64,000 nucleotides of DNA from Roseburia sp. (GTDB lineage: Bacteria; Bacillota; Clostridia; Lachnospirales; Lachnospiraceae), in contig JAMPFC010000003.1 of NCBI GenBank assembly GCA_023664685.1, positions 20,469 through 84,468 on the forward strand, in the 5' to 3' direction. Made by a program: the position numbers and the translations under genes. Positions 28,836 to 37,783 of this stretch are shown here, in pieces (position 1 is the first letter of the stretch; every line of letters begins with the position of its first letter). Under the pieces are notes generated by a model. It was not told the DNA's origin. It saw only the letters and a program-made list of their open reading frames with translations, and ran no database searches.

Positions 28836-29363
28836 TTAAAATTCCGGTTCGATCAGACCGTATGTACTTCCCTTTCTCTTATAAACTACGTTTACTTCCT
28901 CTGTCTCAGAGTTTCTAAATACAAAGAAATTGTGTCCAAGAAGTTCCATCTGCACGCATGCTTCCTCTGGATCCATCGGCTTCATGGCAAATTTTTTGGA
29001 GCGGATAATCTCAATCTCTTCTTCATCATAAATCTCTTCATCGATAAATTCCTGATTCAGATGAGCAGCATTCTGTGCCTTGTCGATCAGTTTGTTTTTG
29101 TATTTCCTAAGCTGTCTCTCGATCACTTCTTCCACAAGGTCAATCGATACATACATGTCCGAACTCACCTCTTCGGCACGTATGATGCTTCCCTTCATTG
29201 GAATCGTAACCTCGATCTTCTGCCTGTTTTTCTCAGTACTCAGTGTAACATGTACTTCCGTACTCTCGTTAAAATACCGTTCCAGTTTTCCGATTTTGTC
29301 CTCAACTGCTGAGCGTAATCCCTCCGTTATATCTAAATTTTTTCCGCTAATAACCAAATTCAT
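28836..29363 (-). CDS. hpf: Long-form ribosome hibernation promoting factor
   Basis: A 175-aa long HPF. The N-terminal S30AE domain (about 1-105) binds the 30S decoding region, and the C-terminal domain (about 115-175, KFAMKPMDPEEACVQMELLG, then FFVFRN and YKRKGSTYGLIEP) dimerises ribosomes into 100S particles. ATG at 29363 has AAGGAG at 9 nt. The hpf-secA-prfB order matches Bacillus. It has a strong promoter at 29421-29449. Confidence 0.95.
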   Translation of the reverse strand: MNLVISGKNLDITEGLRSAVEDKIGKLERYFNESTEVHVTLSTEKNRQKIEVTIPMKGSIIRAEEVSSDMYVSIDLVEEVIERQLRKYKNKLIDKAQNAAHLNQEFIDEEIYDEEEIEIIRSKKFAMKPMDPEEACVQMELLGHNFFVFRNSETEEVNVVYKRKGSTYGLIEPEF

Positions 29364-29420
29364 TTTGATCAGCTCCTTTGCCTAATATTCGGGGAAAGCG
29401 TATCCTTATCCCGTATTTAT

Positions 29421-29449
29421 ATTATATACCAAAATTAAACATTGGGCAA
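29421..29449 (-). promoter_or_regulatory. Promoter of hpf
   Basis: Minus strand TTGCCC (29444-29449), 17-bp spacer, TATAAT (29421-29426), about 58 nt before the ATG. Confidence 0.75.
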
Positions 29450-29485
29450 CACATATTTTCCACAATCACACACGCATTTGTCACA

Positions 29486-29518
29486 AATTATGTGAGTTGT
29501 CATACAACTTACATAATT
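29486..29518. promoter_or_regulatory. 33-bp palindrome upstream of the hpf promoter
   Basis: Arms aattatgtgagttgt and acaacttacataatt are 15 bp with one mismatch and a 3-nt centre. It has no U-tract, so it is more likely an operator than a terminator. Its centre is about 55 bp upstream of the hpf -35. Confidence 0.6.
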
Positions 29519-29558
29519 GTAAAAAAAATACTTTTTTGCTACATAAGTCTACTTTTTT

Positions 29559-29628
29559 TGTGGATAATGTGGATAACTTTGTGTATAACTACTTATTATC
29601 GTAAATCCGTTCCTTTTTTTGTGGATAA
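29559..29628. other. Cluster of four DnaA boxes
   Basis: Three copies of tgtggataa (complement TTATCCACA, the strong DnaA box) lie at 29559-29567, 29568-29576 and 29620-29628, plus tgtgtataa (TTATACACA) at 29580-29588. All are in the same orientation in very AT-rich DNA. The stretch 29364-29684 otherwise holds only the hpf promoter and palindrome. No dnaA or dnaN is near, so this is more likely a DnaA-regulatory site than the origin. Confidence 0.75.
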
Positions 29629-29684
29629 CTTTGTTTTCTTTTTAGACTACATTTGTCTGCGTACCTTTGTTCTAAAACAAGTTG

Positions 29685-30560
29685 TCACACATTTGCAGCG
29701 ACACCTTCATACCGTCCGCTCGCCCCACATGGCAGGGTAAGTCCAGTCGAACGGACAGGAAGTCCGATCTCATCCGCCAGAACAATTCCTCCAAATGGTT
29801 TGGCGACCGCCAGTTCCATCATATATTTAAGCACCGCCGGTTGAAGCCCCGTTGTGTAGGAATTAACGAGAAAAAAGAGTGGTTCGGGAGACAGGATTTT
29901 TGCACACAACTGAATCAGCGGAAAAATCTTTTCTTCGATTTTCCAAATCTCACCCTTTGGCCCTCTTCCATAAGAAGGCGGATCCATAATGATACCGTCA
30001 TAGCGGTTTCCACGCCGAATCTCCCTCTCGACAAATTTCACACAATCGTCAACCAGATAACGGATCGGAGCATCTGCAAGCCCGGATGCCGCCGCATTTT
30101 CCTTCGCCCATGTCACCATCCCTTTCGAGGCGTCTACATGGGTGACAGCCGCTCCCGCTTTTGCACACGCTGCTGTAGCCCCGCCTGTGTAAGCAAAAAG
30201 ATTTAACACTTTTACCGGCTGGGCGGCTTTCCGGATCAGACCCGACGCCCAATCCCAGTTCACCGCCTGTTCCGGAAACAATCCGGTATGTTTAAAACTA
30301 AATGGTTTCAGATGAAACGTCAGCTCTTTGTAAGAAACACTCCACTGTCCGGGCAGATCAAAAAATTCCCATTCGCCGCCGCCCTTATTGCTTCTGTGGT
30401 AATGTGCATTCTTTCTCTTCCACTCAGGGGCGCTACGGGGTGTATCCCAGATCACCTGTGGATCCGGACGCACAAGAATATAGTCTCCCCACCGCTCGAG
30501 CTTTTCTCCCTTTGATGTATCAATGACCTCATAATCACTCCATCCATCAGCTAACCACAT
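29685..30560 (-). CDS. Class I SAM-dependent RNA methyltransferase (RlmI/RlmK type)
   Basis: A 291-aa protein with the methyltransferase core: motif I LNLFAYTGGATAACA at about 145, THVDASKGMVTWAKEN, and the catalytic MDPPSYGRGPKGEIW (motif IV) at about 215. These match the C-terminal half of RlmI-like 23S rRNA cytosine-5 methyltransferases. It lacks an N-terminal PUA domain. The frame continues to 30752, overlapping the SPFH gene; ATG at 30560 with AAAGGA at 8 nt is the true start. The target base is not known. Confidence 0.85.
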   Translation of the reverse strand: MWLADGWSDYEVIDTSKGEKLERWGDYILVRPDPQVIWDTPRSAPEWKRKNAHYHRSNKGGGEWEFFDLPGQWSVSYKELTFHLKPFSFKHTGLFPEQAVNWDWASGLIRKAAQPVKVLNLFAYTGGATAACAKAGAAVTHVDASKGMVTWAKENAAASGLADAPIRYLVDDCVKFVEREIRRGNRYDGIIMDPPSYGRGPKGEIWKIEEKIFPLIQLCAKILSPEPLFFLVNSYTTGLQPAVLKYMMELAVAKPFGGIVLADEIGLPVRSTGLTLPCGASGRYEGVAANV

Positions 30561-30597
30561 AATCGGATTCCTTTCTGACCATTTCCTGCTAAATGTA

Positions 30598-31680
30598 TTA
30601 CACGAGTTTCTGCCCGCAGTTTGGACAGAAATTGGTATCGCCGGTCTTTTGCCCACAGTTTGGGCAGAAATTCGGTTTAGCAGACGGTGATGCATTCCCG
30701 GCATTTCCTGCATTTCCGGCGTTTCCTGTATTTTCTGTCCCTTCCGATGCACCCGGCGTCTGTCCCATCATAGCAGAAGCGGCTCCCGCTGCCTGCTGCA
30801 CTCCGGATGATATGCCACCCTGCTGTCCCGGCATCATTCCTTCCATATTTTTCATCATCTGGCCGGCTACATTCATTCCCATCATCATTCCCATCATGTC
30901 GGATGCCACTCCGCCGCCATTCATCGCACCGGATGACATACCATCAGTCATCGACACCTGCTGGTATCTTCCGATATCGCCTACCAGACTCTGCGATGCG
31001 GTCTTGTTTACCATATCCTGAACCTCTTTCGGATAATTAAAGCTCATGACTTGGAATCCGGTTATCTTCATTCCGCTTTCCTGCGTCTGGGACGTCAGGT
31101 CGCTTAATATCCCGGCTCCGATCTGCGCCGCATTCTCCTGAAGGTTAAAGAGATCTTTCCCCTCGGCAGAGATCCATTTCATCAATAACTGCTCAATAAA
31201 TGGATTGATACGCTCTCTCAGATCAAGCACCTCATAGCTGTCCTTTACTCCGGCAATATTCTCGATCAGGGATACATAATCGTCCACCCGGAACGTATAC
31301 GTTCCATTTGCCCGGATTGGGATTCCGCCCGGAAGCTCCGGTGTTTTGATGTTGATCGGATTCTGCGTCCCCCACTTGAGAAGGAACTCTTTTGTGTTGA
31401 CAAAGAGAACTTCCGCCCGCATTCCACTGTTAAATCCAAATTTAAATCCTTTTAATGTAGATAAGAATGGAATGATCTGCGATTCGATATCATACTCGCC
31501 ATCCTCCTTAAAGACACCTTCTATTTTCCCATTAAAAAGAAAAATGGCATCCTGCCCCGGTCTTATAATCAGGCGGCTTCCTTTTTTGATCTCCCGGTTC
31601 GTCCATTTCCAGAAAACCATATCCTCTTTCCACTCTTCCCACTCTACGACGTTTGCAAACTGGTTCTTTAAAATCCCCAT
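30598..31680 (-). CDS. SPFH-domain protein with C-terminal double zinc ribbon
   Basis: A 360-aa protein with an SPFH (stomatin/flotillin-like) domain over about residues 25-230. It is followed by a Met/Gly-rich flexible region (MMGMMMGMN..), an NAG repeat tract, and two zinc ribbons, NFCPNCGQK spaced 14 residues apart. It belongs to the YdjI/virion-core-like group. The three-gene neighbourhood with the TPM and zinc-ribbon proteins upstream suggests a membrane-associated quality control or stress assembly. SD AAGGAG lies about 9 nt before the ATG. Confidence 0.85.
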   Translation of the reverse strand: MGILKNQFANVVEWEEWKEDMVFWKWTNREIKKGSRLIIRPGQDAIFLFNGKIEGVFKEDGEYDIESQIIPFLSTLKGFKFGFNSGMRAEVLFVNTKEFLLKWGTQNPINIKTPELPGGIPIRANGTYTFRVDDYVSLIENIAGVKDSYEVLDLRERINPFIEQLLMKWISAEGKDLFNLQENAAQIGAGILSDLTSQTQESGMKITGFQVMSFNYPKEVQDMVNKTASQSLVGDIGRYQQVSMTDGMSSGAMNGGGVASDMMGMMMGMNVAGQMMKNMEGMMPGQQGGISSGVQQAAGAASAMMGQTPGASEGTENTGNAGNAGNAGNASPSAKPNFCPNCGQKTGDTNFCPNCGQKLV

Positions 31681-31777
31681 GCTCCCTCTCCTTTCTGTTA
31701 AATCCTGTTTTATTTTTTTGATTTGTGTGTCAATAACTTACTATCCTGTTCCCAGAACGACAAAAGCTGCTCTGCTG

Positions 31778-32596
31778 TTAGAAGCGCCCGCCGCCACTTG
31801 AATGGCTGTGGCCTCCCCCACCGCGGCTTCCACCGCTTGACTTTCTCGTCCGCACATAGGTCGTATGCGTATAAATATCACGTCTGCCAAGTACCTCGGA
31901 AAATGTTTTATTCATATAGGTCTTGCCATCTGCTGTCATCTTTCCTCCGATATTCCTGACGAGTACACAGACCACGATCAAGCCGAGTACCAGTCCCAAA
32001 ATCAGGTGAAACCACCATGTAAGGAAAAAATACGGACGCCGCATTTCGGTATCTGTCATTTCGATAAAGGCATTCATCATACTGACATAAAGCACATTGC
32101 CGACGGATTCCCCATTCTGCTGACGCTTTACATATCCTTGAAGGCTCCTTGCAATCTCGTCTGCCTCATCACTTCGGATCTTATGCTCTGCCGACCCATA
32201 GCCAAGCAGGTACAATGACCGGTTTGTCGGGCAGATGTTCAGCCACAAAACGACCGTACTCTTGCGGCCATCCAGATTCAAAAACTGCTCACTGAAATTC
32301 TCCGGCGCCCACTTTTCGCTGCTGTCAAATATGTCATTGTTCAGGATCACCGCTACTACATTGCAGTCATACTCCTGACTCATCACCTTCATCTTCTCCT
32401 CGAACGAGCGGATTTCCTCCTCCGTATAAATTCCGGCAAAATCATTGACTGCACTTTCTGTCTTTGGCTGATCCGGCAAAAAGTACTCCGGATATCCGGT
32501 TTCGGCTGATGCAAAAGCACCCCGCATCAGTATCATGCACATCAGTGCGAGACAAAGCCCCACAGCAGACAGGAAAAATTTTCCATATTTTTTCAT
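31778..32596 (-). CDS. TPM-domain membrane protein
   Basis: A 272-aa protein: signal-like helix at about 5-30, an extracellular TPM (TLP18.3/Psb32/MOLO-1) domain over about 45-170 (VNDFAGIYTEEEIRSFEEKM, then LLGYGS), a transmembrane helix at about 190-215, and a Gly/Ser/His-rich tail (SSGGSRGGGGHSHSSGGG). ATG at 32596 has GGAGGTG at 7 nt and overlaps the upstream stop (ATGA). The frame extends to 32674 without support. TPM proteins are linked to phosphatase activity or complex assembly; no specific role is clear here. Confidence 0.82.
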   Translation of the reverse strand: MKKYGKFFLSAVGLCLALMCMILMRGAFASAETGYPEYFLPDQPKTESAVNDFAGIYTEEEIRSFEEKMKVMSQEYDCNVVAVILNNDIFDSSEKWAPENFSEQFLNLDGRKSTVVLWLNICPTNRSLYLLGYGSAEHKIRSDEADEIARSLQGYVKRQQNGESVGNVLYVSMMNAFIEMTDTEMRRPYFFLTWWFHLILGLVLGLIVVCVLVRNIGGKMTADGKTYMNKTFSEVLGRRDIYTHTTYVRTRKSSGGSRGGGGHSHSSGGGRF

Positions 32597-33702
32597 CCGA
32601 CGCCACCTCCCAACAACAATTCCGTAATGAGCCGGAGGATCAGAAAGAGTCCGCCTCCTGTACCCAAAAACCACATCGCCGCCTTTACCTTACTGATCGG
32701 CGGTTTGCCGACGATCTTCCCGGTATCTCCATTCATGGCAAAGACATATTCTCCATCCCGGTAGTCATAATTGATCATCCACACCGGAAGAAGGGCATAA
32801 TCCGTCTTTTTCTTCTTGATGTCGTAGTCCCGTTCTGTTATGTTCACCGTGGCATAATTTTTCATCGTCTGGCGCGCATAGTCATCCATATACTGCTGAA
32901 CGCGTTTCTGCACTCTGGGAAGCAGGTCATCATCCGTATAATTATAACTCTCCGCCACAAATCCCGGAAGATACATCGAAGAAAATTCTTTGATATCTTC
33001 ATAGTAGAATGGCTCCAGTTTATCCATCAGCCCATCGTCCATCCGCTCGGAAGCATCGACCGGAATGCGGTCATAATCCAAATCTACCTTTCGCCACACC
33101 TTGTAATGTTTGGTCGCTGTGACATTATAATTTCCACTAGAATAATGCGACACCCGGGTACAGTTCGCATGTACCTCCCCTTGTCCGGTCACATCAAACA
33201 GCCAGAAAGGTACATAAATTCCGACAATATCCCGGATACGGTCTGCGGTCATAAAATCATTTGGCGTGATCAGTCCCTTTTTACACCATTTCTTAAAGCC
33301 CTGAACCGCATCCTCCTTGCTCACCCGGAACGGAATCACCCGGGTAGGCGCTTTTTTCCCCTGCATACGGTCAGCCAAGATCATCGGCGAACCGCAAAAA
33401 CTACATTTAGTAGCTGTCGTATCCTCCGATACGACCAGTTCCGCCCCGCAATTCTCACAGTGATAGCGAACCACCGTCTCGTCAAATACATTATCCGATG
33501 GCTCCTCATGCACCTCACGGTACTCCCCTGTCACCTCATCGACATTGTCCTTTGCCGCCTCCGCTTCGTATTCCCCGCCATTCTTCTCTGCGTATTCCTG
33601 TATATCAATGCTGTGTCCACAGGATGCGCAGGTAAGCATTCCCGACAGGGAGTCAAACATCATGTTTGCCCCGCAGCCCGGACACTTATACTGTACTACC
33701 AT
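32593..33702 (-). CDS. Zinc-ribbon membrane protein (TFIIB-like ribbon)
   Basis: A 369-aa protein starting with two zinc ribbons, CPGCGAN...CASCGHS and CENCGAE...CSFCGSP (about residues 7-35 and 82-108). A long soluble region follows (VGIYVPFWLFDVTGQGEVHA, then LLPVWMINYDYRDGEYVFAMNG), with one C-terminal transmembrane helix (about 345-362). Automatic annotation often calls such genes helicase-like because of the ribbon, but no helicase motif is present. It is the first gene of the cluster with TPM and SPFH proteins. Confidence 0.8.
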   Translation of the reverse strand: MVVQYKCPGCGANMMFDSLSGMLTCASCGHSIDIQEYAEKNGGEYEAEAAKDNVDEVTGEYREVHEEPSDNVFDETVVRYHCENCGAELVVSEDTTATKCSFCGSPMILADRMQGKKAPTRVIPFRVSKEDAVQGFKKWCKKGLITPNDFMTADRIRDIVGIYVPFWLFDVTGQGEVHANCTRVSHYSSGNYNVTATKHYKVWRKVDLDYDRIPVDASERMDDGLMDKLEPFYYEDIKEFSSMYLPGFVAESYNYTDDDLLPRVQKRVQQYMDDYARQTMKNYATVNITERDYDIKKKKTDYALLPVWMINYDYRDGEYVFAMNGDTGKIVGKPPISKVKAAMWFLGTGGGLFLILRLITELLLGGGVG

Positions 33703-33721
33703 ACCTCTCCTCCTTCGTTTT

Positions 33722-35941
33722 TTAATCCTCTGCTTTCAGAAAGATCATTTTTCCCTCATACTCACGCTCCGCCCCATTGATCTCAATTCCTGCGTTCATA
33801 AGTATATTGCCGGCAAAGACCCCTTCCCTGTCACTCAGACGGTAACGTATGTCCTCACCAAGTCCTTTTAGATAAATCCGTTCGCCCCATCTGCTCAGAT
33901 GGTTCTCCACCCGGACAAAAGACAAAACCGCTTCTTTTTTATCCTTCGAGACTACCATATAGCAGTCATAACCTCTGCCATCTGACGGGGAAGCAATCCG
34001 AAAATAATCCCCCTCCCGGATCAGATCATTGCATCTATGATATAAGGCAACCTGTTCCTTTATCTTTTCCTTTTCTTCTCCGGAAAGCTTTGTTACATCC
34101 AGTTCATAGCCAAATGTGCCAAAAAGCGCCACCTGCCCTCTGGTATCAAACGGTGTTGTCCGCCCTGTCACATGATTGGGACAAGCACTTACATGGGCGC
34201 CGATCGTCGAGAGCGGGTATACCATCGCTGTCCCTCGCTGGATTTCCAACCGCTCAGCCGCATCCGTATCATCACTGCACCAGATCTGCGGGCTGTAATA
34301 CAGCATCCCGGGATCAAACCGTCCTCCGCCTGCAGAACAATTTTCAAGAAGCAGCTCCGGAAAATCTTTTGTCAGCCTGTCCTGCATCTCATAAACCCCG
34401 AGTACGTACCTGTGATAAACCATCCCCTGCTCGTCATCTCTTGTCATATGTCCTGCTACATTCGTCAGACAGCGGTTCATATCCCATTTTATATAAACAG
34501 CTCCGGAAATCTCCACCACATGCTGGATGCGGCGGTATATCTCATCTCGTACCTCTTTTCTTCCGATATCCAAAACATACTGGTTTCTGTCCCGGCTCAC
34601 CTCACGGTTCCGGTACTGCAAGATCCAGTCCGGATGCGTCCGGTAGAGTTCTGAATCCGGACTCACCATCTCTGGCTCCATCCAGAGACCAAATTTAAGC
34701 CCCCGCTCGCGCACTCCGTCCGCCAGTCGTTTAAGCCCGCCCGGCAGTTTTTCTTCATTGACAAACCAATCCCCGAGAGATGTGCTGTCATCATTCCGGC
34801 AGCCAAACCAGCCATCATCCATCACGAGCATTTCGATCCCAAGCTCCGCTGCTGTGTCGGCGATCTCCCACAATTTCTCCGTATCAAAATCAAAATACGT
34901 CGCTTCCCAGTTATTGATCAGCACCGGCCGCTTTTGATCCCGCCACACGCCGCGAAGCAGATGGCGCCGGTAAAAATCATGAAACCGCCTTGTCATGCCG
35001 CCAATTCCCGCCGGCGAATACACCATGACAGCCTCCGGCGCTGTAAAATGCTCTCCGTCCCGCAGTTTCCATGAAAAATGGTACGGATGGATTCCCATAA
35101 CCGTCCGTATTCCTCCAAATTGGTTCCGCTCCACCTGCGCAAAGAAATTTCCCGAATAGACAAAATTGATCCCATAAGCCCGCCCGGCATCTTCGGTCGC
35201 AGTCTTTTCCACGATCGCCATAAATGGATTTTCCTGATGGGAACTCTCGCCTCTGACCGATGCGATGCTCTGACGTCCCTCACCGATCTCTCTCCGGTAA
35301 CGATTGCGCTCTCGTCCCCATGCTCCGTGCAGGGTGATCAGGTCGAACTCCCCACCTTTAAAATCCAGACAGAGGGAAAACACCCGCCCAAGATGGCAGT
35401 CCTCCCCGGAATGGTTCGTCACAATCACATTCCTTGTAATGACATCCTCTTTTTCAAACACCGAATAATACAATCCGATCTCTAACCCGAGTTCCGGTTC
35501 CTGAATACGCAGTACCAATGTCTGGCAGTCCTCCCCCGCCGCATAGGAAGAAGGAAGCCCCTCTAACTCCGGTTTTCCATCTATGATCTCATAGCCTGTA
35601 TAGAAAAATTCCAATGCTTCCTGTCCATGCCCGATATCCACCTCAAGACAATGCTCCCTGAAATCTCCATATCCCGGCATTCCATATTCCCAACAGAATG
35701 TATCCTCAAACCGGATCTTCCGTCCCTTATTTTTTGATGGTATGTATTCTTCCTCGCCTGTAACGAGCAGATCAAGAAGTGCCTCTGTCTCATCATCCGG
35801 CATACCGGGGCCGCTAAAATCAATCCGGTCTCCATAGTACATATGCCCCACGTATCCGTCTTCGGTAACTCCGGCAAGATAACTCGATCTTATTGTATCC
35901 AATTTGAAAATACGGTGTTTCTCGTTTACTGTTATCCCCAC
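33722..35941 (-). CDS. Alpha-galactosidase, GH36
   Basis: A 739-aa intracellular-type enzyme without a signal peptide, releasing terminal alpha-galactose from raffinose-family sugars or galactomannans. The nucleophile Asp is in YIKWDMNRC near residue 485, and the acid/base Asp in WCSDDTDA near 555. Other family blocks are NNWEATYFDF, VMDDGWFG and LENCSAGGGRFDPGM. The start is GTG at 35941 with GGGAG at 7 nt. It follows the tRNA-Arg terminator and ends 19 nt before the zinc-ribbon gene, so it may read through into that cluster. Confidence 0.95.
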   Translation of the reverse strand: MGITVNEKHRIFKLDTIRSSYLAGVTEDGYVGHMYYGDRIDFSGPGMPDDETEALLDLLVTGEEEYIPSKNKGRKIRFEDTFCWEYGMPGYGDFREHCLEVDIGHGQEALEFFYTGYEIIDGKPELEGLPSSYAAGEDCQTLVLRIQEPELGLEIGLYYSVFEKEDVITRNVIVTNHSGEDCHLGRVFSLCLDFKGGEFDLITLHGAWGRERNRYRREIGEGRQSIASVRGESSHQENPFMAIVEKTATEDAGRAYGINFVYSGNFFAQVERNQFGGIRTVMGIHPYHFSWKLRDGEHFTAPEAVMVYSPAGIGGMTRRFHDFYRRHLLRGVWRDQKRPVLINNWEATYFDFDTEKLWEIADTAAELGIEMLVMDDGWFGCRNDDSTSLGDWFVNEEKLPGGLKRLADGVRERGLKFGLWMEPEMVSPDSELYRTHPDWILQYRNREVSRDRNQYVLDIGRKEVRDEIYRRIQHVVEISGAVYIKWDMNRCLTNVAGHMTRDDEQGMVYHRYVLGVYEMQDRLTKDFPELLLENCSAGGGRFDPGMLYYSPQIWCSDDTDAAERLEIQRGTAMVYPLSTIGAHVSACPNHVTGRTTPFDTRGQVALFGTFGYELDVTKLSGEEKEKIKEQVALYHRCNDLIREGDYFRIASPSDGRGYDCYMVVSKDKKEAVLSFVRVENHLSRWGERIYLKGLGEDIRYRLSDREGVFAGNILMNAGIEINGAEREYEGKMIFLKAED

Positions 35942-35989
35942 GGTATTCTCCCTTCCTCAAAATTCCTGATCAAAAAACTGCAAGTTATG

Positions 35990-36025
35990 AAAAAAGCCAT
36001 GCACCTGTCATCAGATACATAGCTT
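35990..36025 (-). terminator. Terminator of the tRNA-Arg gene
   Basis: Minus strand stem AAGCTATGTATC / GGTGCATGGCTT (12 bp with several G-U pairs), followed by TTTTTTC. Confidence 0.75.
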
Positions 36026-36028
36026 GTA

Positions 36029-36102
36029 CGTGGGTTAGAGGATTCGAACCCCCGACCTTTTGGTCCGTAGCCAAACGCTCTATCCAGCTGAGCTAAACCC
36101 AC
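36029..36102 (-). tRNA. tRNA-Arg (anticodon ACG)
   Basis: Minus strand, 74 nt. The acceptor stem GTGGGTT/AACCCAC, D arm GCTC..GAGC, anticodon stem TTTGG/CCAAA with loop CTACGGA (anticodon ACG), and T loop TTCGAAT are all intact. The discriminator is G and CCA is not encoded. It has its own promoter and terminator. Confidence 0.96.
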
Positions 36103-36134
36103 AAATATATGTTGGCGCCTGATACGCAAGATTT

Positions 36135-36163
36135 ATGTTATCATAAACAAAAATATTTGTCAA
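36135..36163 (-). promoter_or_regulatory. Promoter of tRNA-Arg
   Basis: Minus strand TTGACA (36158-36163), 17-bp spacer, TAACAT (36135-36140), about 33 nt before the tRNA. Confidence 0.75.
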
Positions 36164-36182
36164 TATTTTTTGCATGTAAATT

Positions 36183-36911
36183 TTATTTTGGTTTGAATGC
36201 AGTTGCGTGGCTTCGCATACCGAGAAGGATCTTCTTTTCCATGCGGCTCACCTGAACTTGGCTGATCCCGAGACACTCCGCAACTTCCCGCTGCGTCCTA
36301 TCCTCATAATAACGCATCCGGATCAATTTCTTTTCTTTTTCATCCAATAATTTCATCAGTTGTTCTACCATCATCCGGTTTAAAAGTTCCTCGTTCCAGT
36401 CGGATTTTTCCTGTATCTTTTCCTCTAGGGAAACCTCCCGTCCGTCAGAAAAACAGATTGGTTTGTTGATCGATTCCACCTCTGAATTTGCCTCGAGAGC
36501 AAGCACGATATCCTCTACCGCGATCTCCGTAGCGGCTGCAAGTTCCTCGATCGAAGGCTCTCTGTCCAACTCCTGCGACAATTTGTCCGCCGCGCGTTTT
36601 ATTTTCCATCCGTTCTCCTTTATACTCCTGCTCACCTTCACCATCCCGTCATCCCGGAGAAAACGCTTGATTTCCCCACTGATCAACGGAACTGCATAAG
36701 TGGAAAATTTTACCTCAAATCCCATATCAAATTTGTCGACCGCTTTGATCAGACCGATTGCCCCGATCTGGCTCAGTTCTTCACTGTCATATCCGCGCCC
36801 CGCATATCGGCTTACGATGCTGTACACAAGTCCCATATTGTTCTGTATCACTTTGTCCCTTGCCAATTTATCCCCTGATCGTGCCTGTTTTATCAGTTCT
36901 ATGGTTTCCAT
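36183..36911 (-). CDS. sigF: Sporulation sigma factor SigF
   Basis: A 242-aa sigma-70 family factor that opens the forespore programme. Region 2 reads GLVYSIVSRYAGRGYDSEEL and KFSTYAVPLISGEIKRFLRDDG; region 4 has the helix-turn-helix TQREVAECLGISQVQVSRMEK. It is the third gene of the spoIIAA-spoIIAB-sigF operon, 14 nt after spoIIAB. Activity should be held by SpoIIAB until SpoIIAA is dephosphorylated. Confidence 0.96.
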   Translation of the reverse strand: METIELIKQARSGDKLARDKVIQNNMGLVYSIVSRYAGRGYDSEELSQIGAIGLIKAVDKFDMGFEVKFSTYAVPLISGEIKRFLRDDGMVKVSRSIKENGWKIKRAADKLSQELDREPSIEELAAATEIAVEDIVLALEANSEVESINKPICFSDGREVSLEEKIQEKSDWNEELLNRMMVEQLMKLLDEKEKKLIRMRYYEDRTQREVAECLGISQVQVSRMEKKILLGMRSHATAFKPK

Positions 36912-36925
36912 TGACCCGGCCCCTT

Positions 36926-37366
36926 CTATGAGATATTCATTGCACTATATATATTTTTTTTCATCCGGATGACTGTTCCCTCGCCCGGCTCCGACTCCAC
37001 ATGGAGTTCATCCATAAAAGCTTCCATAAAAGCAAATCCCATCCCGGATCTGTCCAGTTCCGGCTTTGACGTATAGAGCGGCTCCATCGCTTTGGCAATA
37101 TCGCTGATCCCCTCGCCCTCATCTGATATTTCAAGATACAGTGTGTTTTCCTCGATCCTCGCATACACCTTTACCATCCCGCTCTGTTTTTCATATCCGT
37201 GTATAATGGCATTTGTGACCGCCTCCGACACCGCTGTCTTTACGTCCGCAAGTTCCTCAAGCGTCGGATCAAGCCTTGCCATAAAGGCACTCACCACGGT
37301 TCGGGCAAAACTTTCATTCTCGGAACTGCTGCTAAATTCCAGTTTCATTTCATTATATGTACTCAT
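36926..37366 (-). CDS. spoIIAB: Anti-sigma-F factor SpoIIAB
   Basis: A 146-aa GHKL kinase that binds SigF and phosphorylates SpoIIAA. The ATP site shows [11 protein letters not shown] (N box), DEGEGI (G1) and [10 protein letters not shown] (G2). ATG at 37366 has GGAGG at 5 nt; the frame reaches 37378 with a weak TTG. It is the middle gene of the spoIIA operon. Confidence 0.95.
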   Translation of the reverse strand: MSTYNEMKLEFSSSSENESFARTVVSAFMARLDPTLEELADVKTAVSEAVTNAIIHGYEKQSGMVKVYARIEENTLYLEISDEGEGISDIAKAMEPLYTSKPELDRSGMGFAFMEAFMDELHVESEPGEGTVIRMKKNIYSAMNIS

Positions 37367-37408
37367 CGTCTCCTCCAATTCTGCATATCCATGCCTTTTT
37401 TGATATCT

Positions 37409-37720
37409 TTATTCAATTTTTTGTATCACCTTATACAATCCGGACATCGAAAATATCCTGTCAATTCCGGGGCTGATCCCTGTCACATACACCGTTCCCC
37501 CAAAATAATGCATCTTCCGGTGTCGTCCCATGACCATCCCGATTCCGGAACTATCCATAAAAGTCATTCCCGAAAAATCAAAGACGATATTCCTCACCGT
37601 CCCCTTTTCGATCAGGACGTCGGTCGTTTTACTGATCTGTCCTGCTGTGTGGTGGTCTAACTCCTCACTGATATGCAGGATGAGGTTTGCACCATTTCTC
37701 TCCAGCGAAAAATTTTCCAT
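37409..37720 (-). CDS. spoIIAA: Anti-anti-sigma factor SpoIIAA
   Basis: A 103-aa STAS protein. The Ser phosphorylated by SpoIIAB is in TFMDSSGIGMVMGR at about residue 57. Dephosphorylation by SpoIIE lets it release SigF. ATG has GGAGGATAACT spacing 6. The leader holds TTAGGAAATT about 45 nt upstream, resembling a sigma-H -35 element, but no well-spaced -10 was found. Confidence 0.94.
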   Translation of the reverse strand: MENFSLERNGANLILHISEELDHHTAGQISKTTDVLIEKGTVRNIVFDFSGMTFMDSSGIGMVMGRHRKMHYFGGTVYVTGISPGIDRIFSMSGLYKVIQKIE

Positions 37721-37783
37721 AGTTATCCTCCATTCCGGAGCGTTTATGCGCCCAATTTCCTAAAACCGTGTCAATGCAGACAC

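Noticed and set aside
29559-29628. DnaA boxes as the chromosomal origin
   Set aside because: No dnaA, dnaN, rpmH or rnpA is near, and genes on both sides run the same way; kept as a DnaA-linked site instead.
35932-36129. Small frame across the tRNA gene
   Set aside because: It overlaps tRNA-Arg, whose cloverleaf is complete.
37721-37783. Sigma-H promoter before spoIIAA
   Set aside because: A -35-like TTAGGAAATT is present, but the only GAAT-type -10 is too far and overlaps the ribosome site.
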